64,000 nt of DNA from assembly GCF_024055795.1 (NCBI RefSeq), contig NZ_JAMXMY010000001.1, forward strand, positions 372,001 to 436,000. Reading direction: 5' to 3'. The translations under genes and the position numbers were made by a program. The first letter of the stretch is position 1, and each line of letters begins with the position of its first letter. The notes beneath the pieces were generated by a model, which was given only the letters and a program-made list of their open reading frames with translations, was not told the origin of the DNA and did no database searches. Shown here one piece after another: positions 49,303 to 57,883 of the stretch. Source of the stretch: Actinoallomurus purpureus (GTDB lineage Bacteria > Actinomycetota > Actinomycetes > Streptosporangiales > Streptosporangiaceae).

Positions 49303-50280
49303 ATGGAGGAACGTCTCATCGACAGGATCGACCGGAGCGTGTCGGTCATCGGGCTCGGCACCTGGCAGTTGGGGGCCGACTGGGGGCAGGTGGAGGAGAA
49401 GGACGCCGTCGCCGTCCTCGAGGCGGCGGTCGAGTCCGGGGTCACGTTCCTCGACACGGCCGACGTGTACGGCGACGGGCGGAGCGAGCAGATCATCGGC
49501 CGCTTCCTGCGCGGCCATCCCGGATTGTTCGTCGCGACGAAGATGGGGCGCCGCGCCCCGCTCGACCCCGCCGAGTACACCCTGGACAACTTCCGCGCCT
49601 GGACCGACCGGTCGCGGGCCAACCTCGGGGTCGACACGCTCGACCTGGTCCAGCTGCACTGCCCGCCGACGCCCGTCTACTCGCGCGACGAGGTGTTCGA
49701 CGCCCTGGACACCCTCGTCGACGAGGGACGCGTCGCCGCGTACGGCGTCAGCGTCGAGACGTGCGACGAGGCGCTGACCGCGATCGCGCGGCCCGGCACG
49801 GCCGGCGTCCAGATCATTCTCAACGCCTTCCGGCAGAAGCCCCTGGAGCGGGTCCTGCCCGCCGCCGCCGAGGCCGGCGTGGGGATCATCGCCCGCGTGC
49901 CGCTGGCGTCCGGTCTGCTGTCCGGCCGCTACCGCCACGACACCGAGTTCGGCCCCGCCGACCACCGGACGTTCAACCGGCGCGGGGAGGCGTTCGACGT
50001 CGGCGAGACGTTCTCCGGCGTGGACTACGACACCGGCGTCGAGGCGGCGGGGGAGTTCTCGGCGCTGGCCGCGCCGGGGGCCACGCCGGCCCAGACCGCG
50101 CTGCGGTGGATCATCCAGCAGCCCGGCGTCACGACGGTCATCCCGGGTGCCCGTAACGCCGACCAGGTCCGCGCCAACTCCGCCGCCGGCCGGCTGCCCC
50201 CGCTGCCGGAGGCGACGCTCGACGCCGTCCGCGATCTGTACGACCGCCGGATCCGCCCGCAGGTCCACGATCGCTGGTGA
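49303..50280 (+). CDS. Aldo/keto reductase
   Basis: 325 residues, an NADPH-dependent AKR with [14 protein letters not shown] (Asp, Tyr), VATKMGRRA (Lys) and LVQLHCPP (His), and the C-terminal cofactor region [17 protein letters not shown]. The substrate is unknown; related enzymes reduce aldehydes and sugar ketones. It is monocistronic, probably translated from a leaderless message, and followed 24 bp later by a perfect 15-bp hairpin. Confidence 0.9.
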   Translation: MEERLIDRIDRSVSVIGLGTWQLGADWGQVEEKDAVAVLEAAVESGVTFLDTADVYGDGRSEQIIGRFLRGHPGLFVATKMGRRAPLDPAEYTLDNFRAWTDRSRANLGVDTLDLVQLHCPPTPVYSRDEVFDALDTLVDEGRVAAYGVSVETCDEALTAIARPGTAGVQIILNAFRQKPLERVLPAAAEAGVGIIARVPLASGLLSGRYRHDTEFGPADHRTFNRRGEAFDVGETFSGVDYDTGVEAAGEFSALAAPGATPAQTALRWIIQQPGVTTVIPGARNADQVRANSAAGRLPPLPEATLDAVRDLYDRRIRPQVHDRW

Positions 50281-50304
50281 CGCCGGCGCCGGACCGGCCC
50301 CGCG

Positions 50305-50339
50305 TATCCCGGCATGTGCAGAATGCACATGCCGGGATA
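50305..50339. terminator. 15-bp perfect hairpin after the aldo/keto reductase
   Basis: TATCCCGGCATGTGC, loop AGAAT, GCACATGCCGGGATA. It follows the reductase stop by 24 bp, and its right edge overlaps TATGAT (50338-50343), a possible -10 box for the DUF397 gene, so it may serve as terminator and operator at once. Confidence 0.6.
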
Positions 50340-50449
50340 TGATGCCGATCACATCGGGTGCCGGCCGCGTCCCCGGCGCGGATCGGCGCGTTGATCCGTG
50401 GGCCCCTCGAGGGACGGATCCGCGCGGGCGGTGCCCTGGAGGGGGTCAC

Positions 50450-50596
50450 ATGCGGCGAACAGACCCGGGCGTCCCATCTTCGGGGTGGCGCAAGAGCCGG
50501 TACAGCAATCCCAGCGGCTGCTGCGTGGAGCTCGCGTGGGCCTCGCCGCCCACGTCCGCCGGCACGGACGAGCAGACCCCGGAGCCGCCGGAATAA
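50450..50596 (+). CDS. Short orphan DUF397 protein
   Basis: 48 residues. GWRKSRYSNPSGCCVELAWA matches the N-terminal half of DUF397 (W-R-K-S-x-Y-S-x...C-V-E). The second half of the family (VRDSKDP and the ...EWxAF motif) is missing, replaced by a Thr/Glu/Pro-rich tail and a TAA stop. GGAGGGGGTCAC before the ATG is a strong ribosome site. DUF397 genes normally lie beside an XRE-type regulator and modulate it; none is here. Either a truncated remnant or a trimmed functional variant. Confidence 0.65.
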   Translation: MRRTDPGVPSSGWRKSRYSNPSGCCVELAWASPPTSAGTDEQTPEPPE

Positions 50597-50723
50597 CACG
50601 CCGCCCGGGTCGCGGCCACCCCTCGCCCCGCCGATGGCCGGACCCGGACGAGCCGGTCCCCGCGCGCCCTTCCGTCCACCCGTCCGCGAATCCGCCGATC
50701 AACGCGCCCGGCCTGCGCGGCCC

Positions 50724-50749
50724 GTCCACGGCGTGGCCGCGCCGTGGAC
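50724..50749. terminator. Hairpin upstream of the phosphatidyltransferase gene
   Basis: GTCCACGGCG, loop TGGCCG, CGCCGTGGAC: a 10-bp perfect stem, about 75 bp before the start at 50824 and 130 bp after the DUF397 stop. It probably insulates the core operon from read-through. Confidence 0.5.
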
Positions 50750-50823
50750 ACGGACCGGCCACGCCGGGCGGCGGTACCGACAGGTAAGGTCATGACCAGC
50801 GTGGGGGAGCGGGAGGTGGGGCG

Positions 50824-51417
50824 TTGAACGACCGTCTGTGGACGTGGCCGAACGCGTTGAGTCTGGCACGTCTGATCGGCGTTCCCGTCTTCTTGTGGCT
50901 GATCCTCATCCACCAGGACTGGTGGGCCTTCGGCATCCTGGTGTTCGCAGGGCTGTCCGACTGGCTCGACGGCAAGCTGGCGCGGATGCTCGACCAGATG
51001 AGCGAGCTCGGCACGATGCTCGACCCGGCGGCCGACCGGCTGTACATCTTCGCGACGCTCATCGGGCTCGTCGTCCGCGACGTCGTCCCCCTCTGGGTGG
51101 CGCTCGTCCTCGTCGGCCGTGAGGTGTACATGGCCCTGCCCCTCACCGTTCTGCGGCGGCACGACTACGCCGCGCTCCCGGTGCACTTCGTGGGCAAGAC
51201 GGCGACGCTCTGTCTGCTCTACGCCTTCCCCCTGCTCTTCCTCGGGGCGCACTCGGGGACCTATGCCACCTTTGCGAAGGTCTTCGGCTGGTCGTTCACG
51301 ATCTGGGGAACGGGTCTGTACTGGTGGGCCGCCGTTCTCTACACCGTCCAGGTCCGCCGGCTGGTGCTGGCCGACCGCAGCTCCGGCGAGCTGAAGGGAG
51401 CGGAACCCCGACCATGA
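50824..51417 (+). CDS. CDP-alcohol phosphatidyltransferase (PgsA2-like)
   Basis: 197 residues, membrane enzyme of phospholipid synthesis joining a CDP-lipid to an alcohol such as glycerol-3-phosphate. The full signature D-x2-D-G-x2-A-R-x8-G-x3-D-x3-D is present in SDWLDGKLARMLDQMSELGT through DPAADR (residues about 40-66), with about five spans. TTG start with GGGAGGTGGGGCG upstream. It opens the conserved core block; the same position is held by pgsA2 (Rv1822) in M. tuberculosis. Confidence 0.9.
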   Translation: MNDRLWTWPNALSLARLIGVPVFLWLILIHQDWWAFGILVFAGLSDWLDGKLARMLDQMSELGTMLDPAADRLYIFATLIGLVVRDVVPLWVALVLVGREVYMALPLTVLRRHDYAALPVHFVGKTATLCLLYAFPLLFLGAHSGTYATFAKVFGWSFTIWGTGLYWWAAVLYTVQVRRLVLADRSSGELKGAEPRP

Positions 51418-51445
51418 TCGGCGTACCCGTGAAGGAGTGGCTCCA

Positions 51446-53944
51446 GTGAAGGCCGTGGTGATGGCGGGCGGCGAAGGCACCCGCCTGCGCCCGATGACCG
51501 CCAACCAGCCCAAGCCGCTTCTGCCGGTGGTCAACAAGCCGATCATGGAACACGTTCTGCGCCTGCTCAAACGGCACGGCTTCGCCGAGACGGTCGTCAC
51601 CGTCCAGTTCCTCGCCGCGCTCGTCCGCAACTACTTCGGCGACGGTGAAGAGATCGGCATGGCGCTGAGCTACGCGACCGAGGAGATGCCCCTCGGCACC
51701 GCCGGCAGCGTCAAGAACGCCCAGGACGCCCTGCGCGACGACCGCTTCCTGGTCATCTCCGGCGACGCGCTCACCGACATCGACCTGACCGACATGGTGC
51801 GCTCCCACCGGGAGAACGGCGCCCTTGTCACCATCGGCCTCAAGCGCGTGCCCAACCCGCTGGAGTTCGGCATCATCATCGCCGATGACGACGGCCGCAT
51901 CCAGCGGTTCCTGGAGAAGCCGACGTGGGGGCAGGTGTTCTCCGACACCGTCAACACCGGCATCTACGTCATGGAGCCCGAGGTGCTCGACCACGTCGCG
52001 GCGGGCGAGTCCGTCGACTGGTCCGGCGACGTCTTCCCCAAGCTGCTGGCCGAGGGCGCCCCGCTGTACGGCTACGTCGCCGACGGCTACTGGGAGGACG
52101 TCGGCACCCACGAGAGCTACCTCAAGGCGCAGGCCGACATGCTGTCCGGCAAGATCCAGGTCGAGCTGAACGGGTTCGAGATGTCACCGGGCGTCTGGGT
52201 CGGCGAGGGCGCGGAGGTCGACCCCGAGGCGATCCTCAAGGGCCCGCTCTACATCGGCGACTACGCCAAGGTCGAGGCGGGCGCGGAGCTGCGGGAGTTC
52301 ACCGTGCTCGGCAGCAACGTCGTCGTCAAGGAGGGCGCGTTCCTGCACCGCGCCATCGTCCACGACAACGTCTTCGTCGGCCCCCTGACCAACCTGCGCG
52401 GCTGCGTCGTGGGCAAGAACACGGACATCATGGCCGCCGCCCGGATCGAGGAGGGCGCGATCGTCGGCGACGAGTGCGTGATCGAGGCCGAGGCGTACAT
52501 CTCCAGCGACGTCAAGGTCTACCCGTTCAAGACGATCGAGGCCGGCGCGGTCGTCAACACCAGCGTCATCTGGGAGTCCCGCGGCCAGCGCACCCTGTTC
52601 GGGCCCCGCGGCGTGTCCGGGCTGGTCAACGTCGAGATCACCCCCGAGCTCGCGGTGCGCCTGGCCAGCGCGTACGCCACCACGTTGAAAAAGGGGGCGG
52701 GCGTCACGGCCTCCCGCGACGCCTCCCGCGCCGCCCGCACGCTCAAGCGCGCCGTACAGAGCGCGCTCACCGCCAGCGCGATCAACGTCCAGGACCTCGA
52801 GGCCTGCCCGATCCCCGTCGCCCGTTACGAGACCGCACGGGAGGACTGCTCCGGCGGCATCGTCATCCGTACGACGCCGGGCGACCCGCAGGGCGTCGAC
52901 ATCCTCTTCCTCGACGAGAACGGCGCGGACCTTTCCCAGGCGGCGCAGCGCAAGCTGGAGCGCGTGTTCAGCCGGCAGGAGTACCGGCGGGCGTTCCCCG
53001 GTGAGATCGCCGAGCTGACCTACCCCGCCCGTGTCTTCGAGAGCTACGCCCGCGACATTCAGCGCTGCATCGACACGCGCGGGGTCCGCGAGGCCGAGCT
53101 GAAGATCGTGATCGACTGTGCGGGAGGCACCGCCTCCCTCGTGCTGCCGCAGCTGCTCGGCCGCATCGGGGTCGAGGTCCTCACGATCAACAACCGTCTC
53201 GACGAGGTGTCGCCGACCGAGACCCTCGCCGAGCGCATGCGCGATCTGCAGCGGCTGGGCGACCTCGTGTCCTCCTCGCGGGCCGCGTTCGGCGTGCGCT
53301 TCGACACCGTCGCCGAGCGCATCACCCTCGTCAACGAGAACGGCGAGCTGATCAGCGACGACCGCGGGCTCCTCGTGGTCCTGGACCTCGTCGCCGCCGA
53401 GCGGCGCGGCGGCCGGGTCGCGCTGCCGGTCACGACCACGCGGGTGGCCGAGCAGGTGTGCCGCTTCCACGGCGTGCAGGTCGAGTGGACCTCCACCTCC
53501 CAGGACGTGCTGACCAAGGCCACGACCGCGGACGACATCATCTTCGCCGGCGACGGCAGGGGCGGGTTCGTGATCCCGGAGTTCAGCCCCACGGTGGACG
53601 GCATCGCCGCGTTCATGCGACTGCTCGGCCTGGTGGCGCGCACGCGCCTGACCCTGTCCCAGATCGACCAGCGGATCCCCGAGGCGCACCTGCTCAAGCG
53701 GTCGGTGCCCACCCCCTGGGCGGCCAAGGGCAGCGTCATGCGGCACGTCGTCGAGGCGGCGGGCGACCGCCCCATCGACACGACCGACGGCGTCCGCGTC
53801 ATCGAGGACGATGCCGGCTGGGTCCTCGTCCTGCCCGACCCGGCCGAGGCGGTCACCCACCTGTGGGCCGAGGGCGCCGACCCCGACTCCGCGCAGGCGC
53901 TCCTGGAGAACTGGGCCGGCGTCGTGGAGGCGGCCGGCTCGTGA
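51446..53944 (+). CDS. Sugar-1-phosphate nucleotidyltransferase fused to a PMM-like domain
   Basis: 832 residues. Residues 1-235: NTP transferase (VVMAGGEGTRLRPMTANQPK; GDALTDIDL; FLEKPTWGQVFSDTVNTGIY), probably making GDP-mannose or a related sugar nucleotide. Residues 245-360: left-handed beta-helix hexapeptide repeats. Residues 375-830: phosphomannomutase-like. The PMM active-site serine motif (xASHNP) is replaced by IRTTPGDPQG near residue 472, so the mutase is probably inactive and regulatory. GTG start at 51446 with AAGGAG 8 nt upstream. It lies 28 bp after the phosphatidyltransferase gene and overlaps the next gene by GTGA. Confidence 0.9.
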   Translation: MKAVVMAGGEGTRLRPMTANQPKPLLPVVNKPIMEHVLRLLKRHGFAETVVTVQFLAALVRNYFGDGEEIGMALSYATEEMPLGTAGSVKNAQDALRDDRFLVISGDALTDIDLTDMVRSHRENGALVTIGLKRVPNPLEFGIIIADDDGRIQRFLEKPTWGQVFSDTVNTGIYVMEPEVLDHVAAGESVDWSGDVFPKLLAEGAPLYGYVADGYWEDVGTHESYLKAQADMLSGKIQVELNGFEMSPGVWVGEGAEVDPEAILKGPLYIGDYAKVEAGAELREFTVLGSNVVVKEGAFLHRAIVHDNVFVGPLTNLRGCVVGKNTDIMAAARIEEGAIVGDECVIEAEAYISSDVKVYPFKTIEAGAVVNTSVIWESRGQRTLFGPRGVSGLVNVEITPELAVRLASAYATTLKKGAGVTASRDASRAARTLKRAVQSALTASAINVQDLEACPIPVARYETAREDCSGGIVIRTTPGDPQGVDILFLDENGADLSQAAQRKLERVFSRQEYRRAFPGEIAELTYPARVFESYARDIQRCIDTRGVREAELKIVIDCAGGTASLVLPQLLGRIGVEVLTINNRLDEVSPTETLAERMRDLQRLGDLVSSSRAAFGVRFDTVAERITLVNENGELISDDRGLLVVLDLVAAERRGGRVALPVTTTRVAEQVCRFHGVQVEWTSTSQDVLTKATTADDIIFAGDGRGGFVIPEFSPTVDGIAAFMRLLGLVARTRLTLSQIDQRIPEAHLLKRSVPTPWAAKGSVMRHVVEAAGDRPIDTTDGVRVIEDDAGWVLVLPDPAEAVTHLWAEGADPDSAQALLENWAGVVEAAGS

Positions 53945-55038
53945 TCGACCAGAACGACGGCGGGGCCCCGGGCGGGCCGCGCCCCACCGATGAACGGGAC
54001 GCGGCCCGTGCCACCGCCGAGCAGGATCCGGCCGGCGCGGCGGAGAAGGGGGAGGGAACGGCCGAACGCGCCCGCGCGGACCGGCCGAGGCGCCCGTGGT
54101 GGCGGAGGTGGGCACGGCGGCTGGGCCTGACCGCCCTCGTCCTCGCCGTCGCCGTGACGCTCTCGTCCGTCGTCTACAACGCGGCCACCGCCGGCCGTTC
54201 CCGCGTGCCCGCCGGACTCACCTATGTACGGACCGGCGACCTCATGACCCGGTACCGCGCGTGGGGCGGTGGCGGCTCGCCGATCGTCCTCGTGCACGGG
54301 GCCGCCGAGTCGGCCGACACCTGGGAAGCGGTCGCCGGCATCCTCGCCCGCGACCATCGCGTGTACGCCCTGGACCTCAACGGCGCCGGGTACACCTCCC
54401 GGCGCGCCCCGTACGACCTGGACCACCAGGCACGGCAGCTGCTGGCCTTCCTCGACGCCCTGCACCTGCGGCGGCCCGTACTGGTCGGGCACTCGTCCGG
54501 CGCGGCGGCCGTCGCGGAGGCCGCGCTGCGCGCCCCGGACCGCGCCGGCGGGCTGATGTTCCTCGACGGCGACGCCCTCAGCGGCGGCGCCGGACCGCCC
54601 TCCGCCGTCCGCCACCTCATCATCCCGCCCTATCGGACCTCCGTCCTGCGCCTGGTCGTGCGCTCCGACTGGCTCATCCGCACGATCTACTCCACCCAGT
54701 GCGGCCCGAGCTGTCCCCGGCTCGACGCGGCCGGGCTGGACCGGTGGCGCAGGCCCTACGAGGTGGCCGGCGCGGAGTCGGGGGTCTGGGGCATGCTGCG
54801 GTACGGCGTCCTCGGCCTGACCGAGGACCGGCTGGGGCTCCTCCGGTCGGTCGGCGTGCCCAAGGCGGTCGTGTACGGCGCCGAGGACCACGTGTTCGCC
54901 AAGGACTCCGCGGCCGAGACCGCCCGCCGGATCGGCGCGCCGAACCCGACGCTGATCGCCGGCGCCCGGCATCTGACGCTGATCTCCGCGCCGTCGCGCG
55001 TCGCCCGCGCCGTCGAGGACCTAGGGGCTGTTTCATGA
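53941..55038 (+). CDS. Membrane-anchored alpha/beta hydrolase
   Basis: 365 residues. A 60-residue disordered, charged N-terminus is followed by RRPWWRRWARRLGLTALVLA, a membrane span at about 65-85, and an extracytoplasmic alpha/beta hydrolase domain (IVLVHGAAESADTWE; nucleophile in VGHSSG near residue 185; Asp in VYGAEDHVF; His in GARHLTL). It may act on lipid or wall substrates; specificity is unknown. The GTG start overlaps the previous stop, so it belongs to the core operon here. Confidence 0.85.
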   Translation: MIDQNDGGAPGGPRPTDERDAARATAEQDPAGAAEKGEGTAERARADRPRRPWWRRWARRLGLTALVLAVAVTLSSVVYNAATAGRSRVPAGLTYVRTGDLMTRYRAWGGGGSPIVLVHGAAESADTWEAVAGILARDHRVYALDLNGAGYTSRRAPYDLDHQARQLLAFLDALHLRRPVLVGHSSGAAAVAEAALRAPDRAGGLMFLDGDALSGGAGPPSAVRHLIIPPYRTSVLRLVVRSDWLIRTIYSTQCGPSCPRLDAAGLDRWRRPYEVAGAESGVWGMLRYGVLGLTEDRLGLLRSVGVPKAVVYGAEDHVFAKDSAAETARRIGAPNPTLIAGARHLTLISAPSRVARAVEDLGAVS

Positions 55039-55140
55039 GCCCGCTGTCCGGCTGCGCGGCGCCCAGACGACGCCTCGCCGCGTTGTCGTCGGTCGCCGGC
55101 GGCCTGGAGAACGGCGGAGCCGCGTGCCCTGACGCTCGCG

Positions 55141-55554
55141 TCAGCGGCCGCGTGAACGGCGGAGGCGCCCGGAGACGAGCGCCGGTCCGGCGTGCACGGT
55201 GACGCCGGCGAAGTCCCCGGCGACCTCCGCAACCCAGTAGGTCCGTTCGATGATCACAGCGGGGACGCGGCTGATGACGGGGGTGCGGCCCGATCCGGTG
55301 AACTCCGTGGTCACCGCCGAAACCCCGGCGGGCAGCTGACCCCAGGCCAGCGCCCACCCGGCCCCTCCCCGGGGATTGCGCCAGGCGCCGCGGAGGACCG
55401 ACACCGAGACCGGCGTGGCGACGCAGACATCGGCCAGGCGGAGGCCCTCGTACACCTCCAGAGCAGCGCGGTCGGCGGCGGCCCGGCCGATCCGGACCGT
55501 CCAGCCGCTGATCGGCAGCCGCATGAGCGGTACCGCGCCGGCCTGTTCCCCCAT
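55141..55554 (-). CDS. Hypothetical protein
   Basis: 137 residues, of unknown function, soluble (MGEQAGAVPLMRLPISGWTV, then beta-rich segments such as PAVIIERTYWVAEVAGDFAG). No known motif is visible. The ATG at 55554 is chosen because GGGGGAAC lies 5 nt upstream; a longer start at 55581 has no ribosome site. TTAGGA and CAGAAT 17 nt apart on the minus strand (about 55630-55602) may be its promoter. It is inserted against the direction of the surrounding core block. Confidence 0.55.
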   Translation of the reverse strand: MGEQAGAVPLMRLPISGWTVRIGRAAADRAALEVYEGLRLADVCVATPVSVSVLRGAWRNPRGGAGWALAWGQLPAGVSAVTTEFTGSGRTPVISRVPAVIIERTYWVAEVAGDFAGVTVHAGPALVSGRLRRSRGR

Positions 55555-55706
55555 CGTTCCCCCATGTGCCCTGCTGCGCATGGAGACAAGTTCACCGTGC
55601 CATTCTGCGAAGGCCGTGACCGTTTCCTAAGAGTTCGCTGTGAAACGCCGCTGATCCGGCCTGGCACCGGGTCCGGCCGGTGCCGCGCTCTTGGGAGAAT
55701 GTCCGG

Positions 55707-56555
55707 ATGAGCGAACGGGGAGAGGGAGCGCGCTGGAACCGGCCCGACGCGTCGATGTCGCTGCTCGCCGACCTGCTCGCCGGGAAGGGACTCGACCCGG
55801 GCTACGAAGAGGCCGCCGCCCGCCGGGCCGCCACGGGCGACCGGCGGGGCCGTTCGCGCCGGTCGGCGAGCCTGCTCGCCGGCACCCTCGTCCTCGGCCT
55901 CCTCGGATCCGTCGCGGTCGTCCAGGTACGCCGGGGCGAGCCAGTCGCGCAGCGGCAGCGCAGGGCCCTGCTGAGCCAGATCGGGCAGCGGACGGACGAG
56001 AGCGACGGGCTGCAGCGGCAGGCCGACCGGCTGCGCGGGCAGACCGACCGCCTGCGGCGGACCGTCCTGGCCCGCAGCGACGCGGGCCGGGCCGCGCGCC
56101 GGGAGCTGGACCGGCTGGCCGCCGCGGCGGCGGCCGGTCCCGTTCGCGGAGCGGGGCTGACCGTCCTCCTGGACGACTCGCACACCCGGGGGGATCCCCA
56201 GGGCGGCCGCGTCTCCGACCGGGACATGCAGCGGCTCGTCAACGGGCTGTGGGCCGCCGGAGCGACCGCGATCGCCGTGAACGGGCAGCGGATGACCGCC
56301 ACCACCGCGATCCGCTTCGCCGGCGACGCCATCCTCGTCGACTACCGGCCGCTGTCCCGGCCGTACACCGTGACCGCCGTCGGCGATCCGCGCGGCATGG
56401 ACGGGTCGTTCGCCGCTTCCTCGGCCGCCCGATCGTTCCGTACTCTCAAAGCCGCATTCGGCATCCGCTTCGACATCCGCCAGGAGGACAGCGTGCGACT
56501 CCCCGCCGCACCGGCCCCCAGTCTCCGCTACGCGGGGGAGGTGCCGTCGAAGTGA
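55707..56555 (+). CDS. DUF881 family membrane protein
   Basis: 282 residues. A cytosolic N-terminus (about 50 residues, MSLLADLLAGKGLDPGYEEA), one membrane span (LLAGTLVLGLLGSVAVVQV), a predicted coiled coil (residues 90-145, Gln/Arg/Asp-rich) and a DUF881 globular domain (GAGLTVLLDDSHTR; VNGLWAAGATAIAVNGQRM). DUF881 proteins occur in pairs around DUF1290 in Actinobacteria and Firmicutes; their role is thought to concern envelope or division, without proof. GGGAG 10 nt upstream of ATG. The stop overlaps the DUF1290 start (GTGA). Confidence 0.9.
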   Translation: MSERGEGARWNRPDASMSLLADLLAGKGLDPGYEEAAARRAATGDRRGRSRRSASLLAGTLVLGLLGSVAVVQVRRGEPVAQRQRRALLSQIGQRTDESDGLQRQADRLRGQTDRLRRTVLARSDAGRAARRELDRLAAAAAAGPVRGAGLTVLLDDSHTRGDPQGGRVSDRDMQRLVNGLWAAGATAIAVNGQRMTATTAIRFAGDAILVDYRPLSRPYTVTAVGDPRGMDGSFAASSAARSFRTLKAAFGIRFDIRQEDSVRLPAAPAPSLRYAGEVPSK

Positions 56556-56884
56556 TCGCTCTGGCCGGCCTGGTGGCCGGGGTGGTCCTGGGCCTGTTCT
56601 TCCACCCCGCGGTGCCGTTGTGGCTGCAGCCGTACCTGCCCATCGCGATCGTGGCGGCGCTCGACGCCATGTTCGGCGGCCTGCGCGCCCGTCTCGACGG
56701 CGTCTTCGACGAGAAGGTGTTCGTCGTCTCCTTCCTCAGCAACACGATCATCGCCGTGCTGATCGTGTTCTTCGGCGACCAGCTCGGCGTGGGATCGCAG
56801 CTGTCCACCGGCGTGGTGGTCGTCCTCGGGATCCGGATCTTCTCCAACGTCGCCGCCATCCGCCGCAAGCTCTTCCAGGCATGA
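56552..56884 (+). CDS. Small basic family membrane protein, DUF1290
   Basis: 110 residues with three to four spans (IALAGLVAGVVLGLFFHP; YLPIAIVAALDAMFGGLRA; FLSNTIIAVLIVFFGDQL; STGVVVVLGIRIFSNVAAIR). The ALDAxFGGxRA motif is the family hallmark. Function unknown; always linked to DUF881 genes, as in M. tuberculosis Rv1823-Rv1825. GTG start and ATGA-type overlaps on both sides show a strictly coupled three-gene unit. Confidence 0.92.
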   Translation: MIALAGLVAGVVLGLFFHPAVPLWLQPYLPIAIVAALDAMFGGLRARLDGVFDEKVFVVSFLSNTIIAVLIVFFGDQLGVGSQLSTGVVVVLGIRIFSNVAAIRRKLFQA

Positions 56885-57561
56885 CCGCCCGCGAACCGCG
56901 CTCGCGCAGCGAGCGCAAGCAAGCGTGGGGGCGGGTGCTCATCGGCGTACTGTGCGCGGTCCTGGGGTTCGCCGTCACGGCCGAGGTACGGTCCAACGAC
57001 CGGAGCACCAAGTTCGCGACCGCGCGGCAGGACGAGCTGGTGGGCATCCTGGGCGACCTGTCCCAGCGTTCGGAGCGGTTGCGCGGCGACATCCGGGACC
57101 TGGAGAACACCAAGGCCGGGCTCGAGCGCGACACCCAGGGCGAGACCGCGGTCGAGGACGCCCGGCGGCGCGCCGCGACGTACGGCATGCTGGCCGGGAC
57201 CCTTCCCGCGGCCGGTCCCGGCATCCGGTTCACCGTCGACGACCCCCGCGGCCGCCTGCGGGCCGAGGACCTCCTCGACGCGCTGGAGGAGTTGCGTGAC
57301 GCGGGCGCCGAGGTCATTCAGGTCGACGACGTGCGTGTCGGCGTCAGCACCTACTTCGCCGACGCGGCGTCCGGCGGCGTCGTCGCCGACGGGCGGCTCC
57401 TGACACGGCCCTACCTTTTCCTCGTGATCGGCGATCCGCACACGCTCGCCACCGCGCTCGGCATTCCGGGCGGGGTCCTGCAGACGCTGCGCAACGACGG
57501 CGCGCAGGCGAGCGTGGCCCAGGAGCAGAGGATCATCGTCCGTGCGATACGGTCGCCGTAG
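56881..57561 (+). CDS. DUF881 family membrane protein, second copy
   Basis: 226 residues: a short basic N-terminus, one span (VLIGVLCAVLGFAVTAEV), a coiled coil at residues 45-90 and a DUF881 domain (GPGIRFTVDDPRGRLRAEDL; LRDAGAEVIQVDDVRVGVST). It lacks the long cytosolic extension of the first copy. The ATG overlaps the DUF1290 stop. It is the last gene of the coupled trio; 322 bp follow before the FHA gene. Confidence 0.9.
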   Translation: MTAREPRSRSERKQAWGRVLIGVLCAVLGFAVTAEVRSNDRSTKFATARQDELVGILGDLSQRSERLRGDIRDLENTKAGLERDTQGETAVEDARRRAATYGMLAGTLPAAGPGIRFTVDDPRGRLRAEDLLDALEELRDAGAEVIQVDDVRVGVSTYFADAASGGVVADGRLLTRPYLFLVIGDPHTLATALGIPGGVLQTLRNDGAQASVAQEQRIIVRAIRSP

Positions 57562-57670
57562 ACCGTGGACGGCGCCGTGGCGGGCCGCGCGCCGGGGCTT
57601 CACCCGCGCGGCGGCGTGGACCGACGATCACTGTCGAAGGTAGCTTGAGGGGTCAGGACTCTTGTCATGG

Positions 57671-57699
57671 TTGACCCCTCGGCCATTGCCGCGTAAGTT
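57671..57699 (+). promoter_or_regulatory. Predicted promoter of the FHA (garA) gene
   Basis: TTGACC (57671-57676) and TAAGTT (57694-57699) with exactly 17 nt between. The -35 lies within the right arm of an inverted repeat, and the -10 within TTGCCGC-GTAAGTT-GCGGCAA (57686-57706). Confidence 0.65.
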
Positions 57700-57705
57700 G
57701 CGGCA

Positions 57706-57752
57706 ACCGTCGTGATGGCGGACGAGGGAATGACAGCGCCATTACCGACGGT
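57706..57752 (+). promoter_or_regulatory. Stem-loop at the 5' end of the garA leader
   Basis: ACCGTCG pairs with CGACGGT and, inside, ATGGCG with CGCCAT, separated by small internal loops (TG/TAC) and a 16-nt apical loop. It begins at the expected transcription start, so it would be the first structure of the message. Confidence 0.5.
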
Positions 57753-57883
57753 GCTTGGAGGGGGGATCGTGTGCTGGGGGCCGACCGGAGGTACGGTGCC
57801 GATGGTGCCATCCCTGCCCGACGTCCGTGCCGTACGGTGCCAGAGGCACACCCGAGGCCATAGGTAGGAGGCCGAGCCGATAT

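Larger units (their letters stand above)
57562..57883. other. 322-bp structured leader region of the FHA gene
   Basis: It holds an inverted repeat GAGGGGTCA/TGACCCCTC (57647-57680), a strong promoter (57671-57699), and a leader of about 175 nt with a long stem-loop (57706-57752) and a direct repeat GTACGGTGCC (57791-57800 and 57832-57841). AGGAGG lies 13 nt before the ATG, an unusually long spacing. In mycobacteria gcvH occupies this place. Confidence 0.6.
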
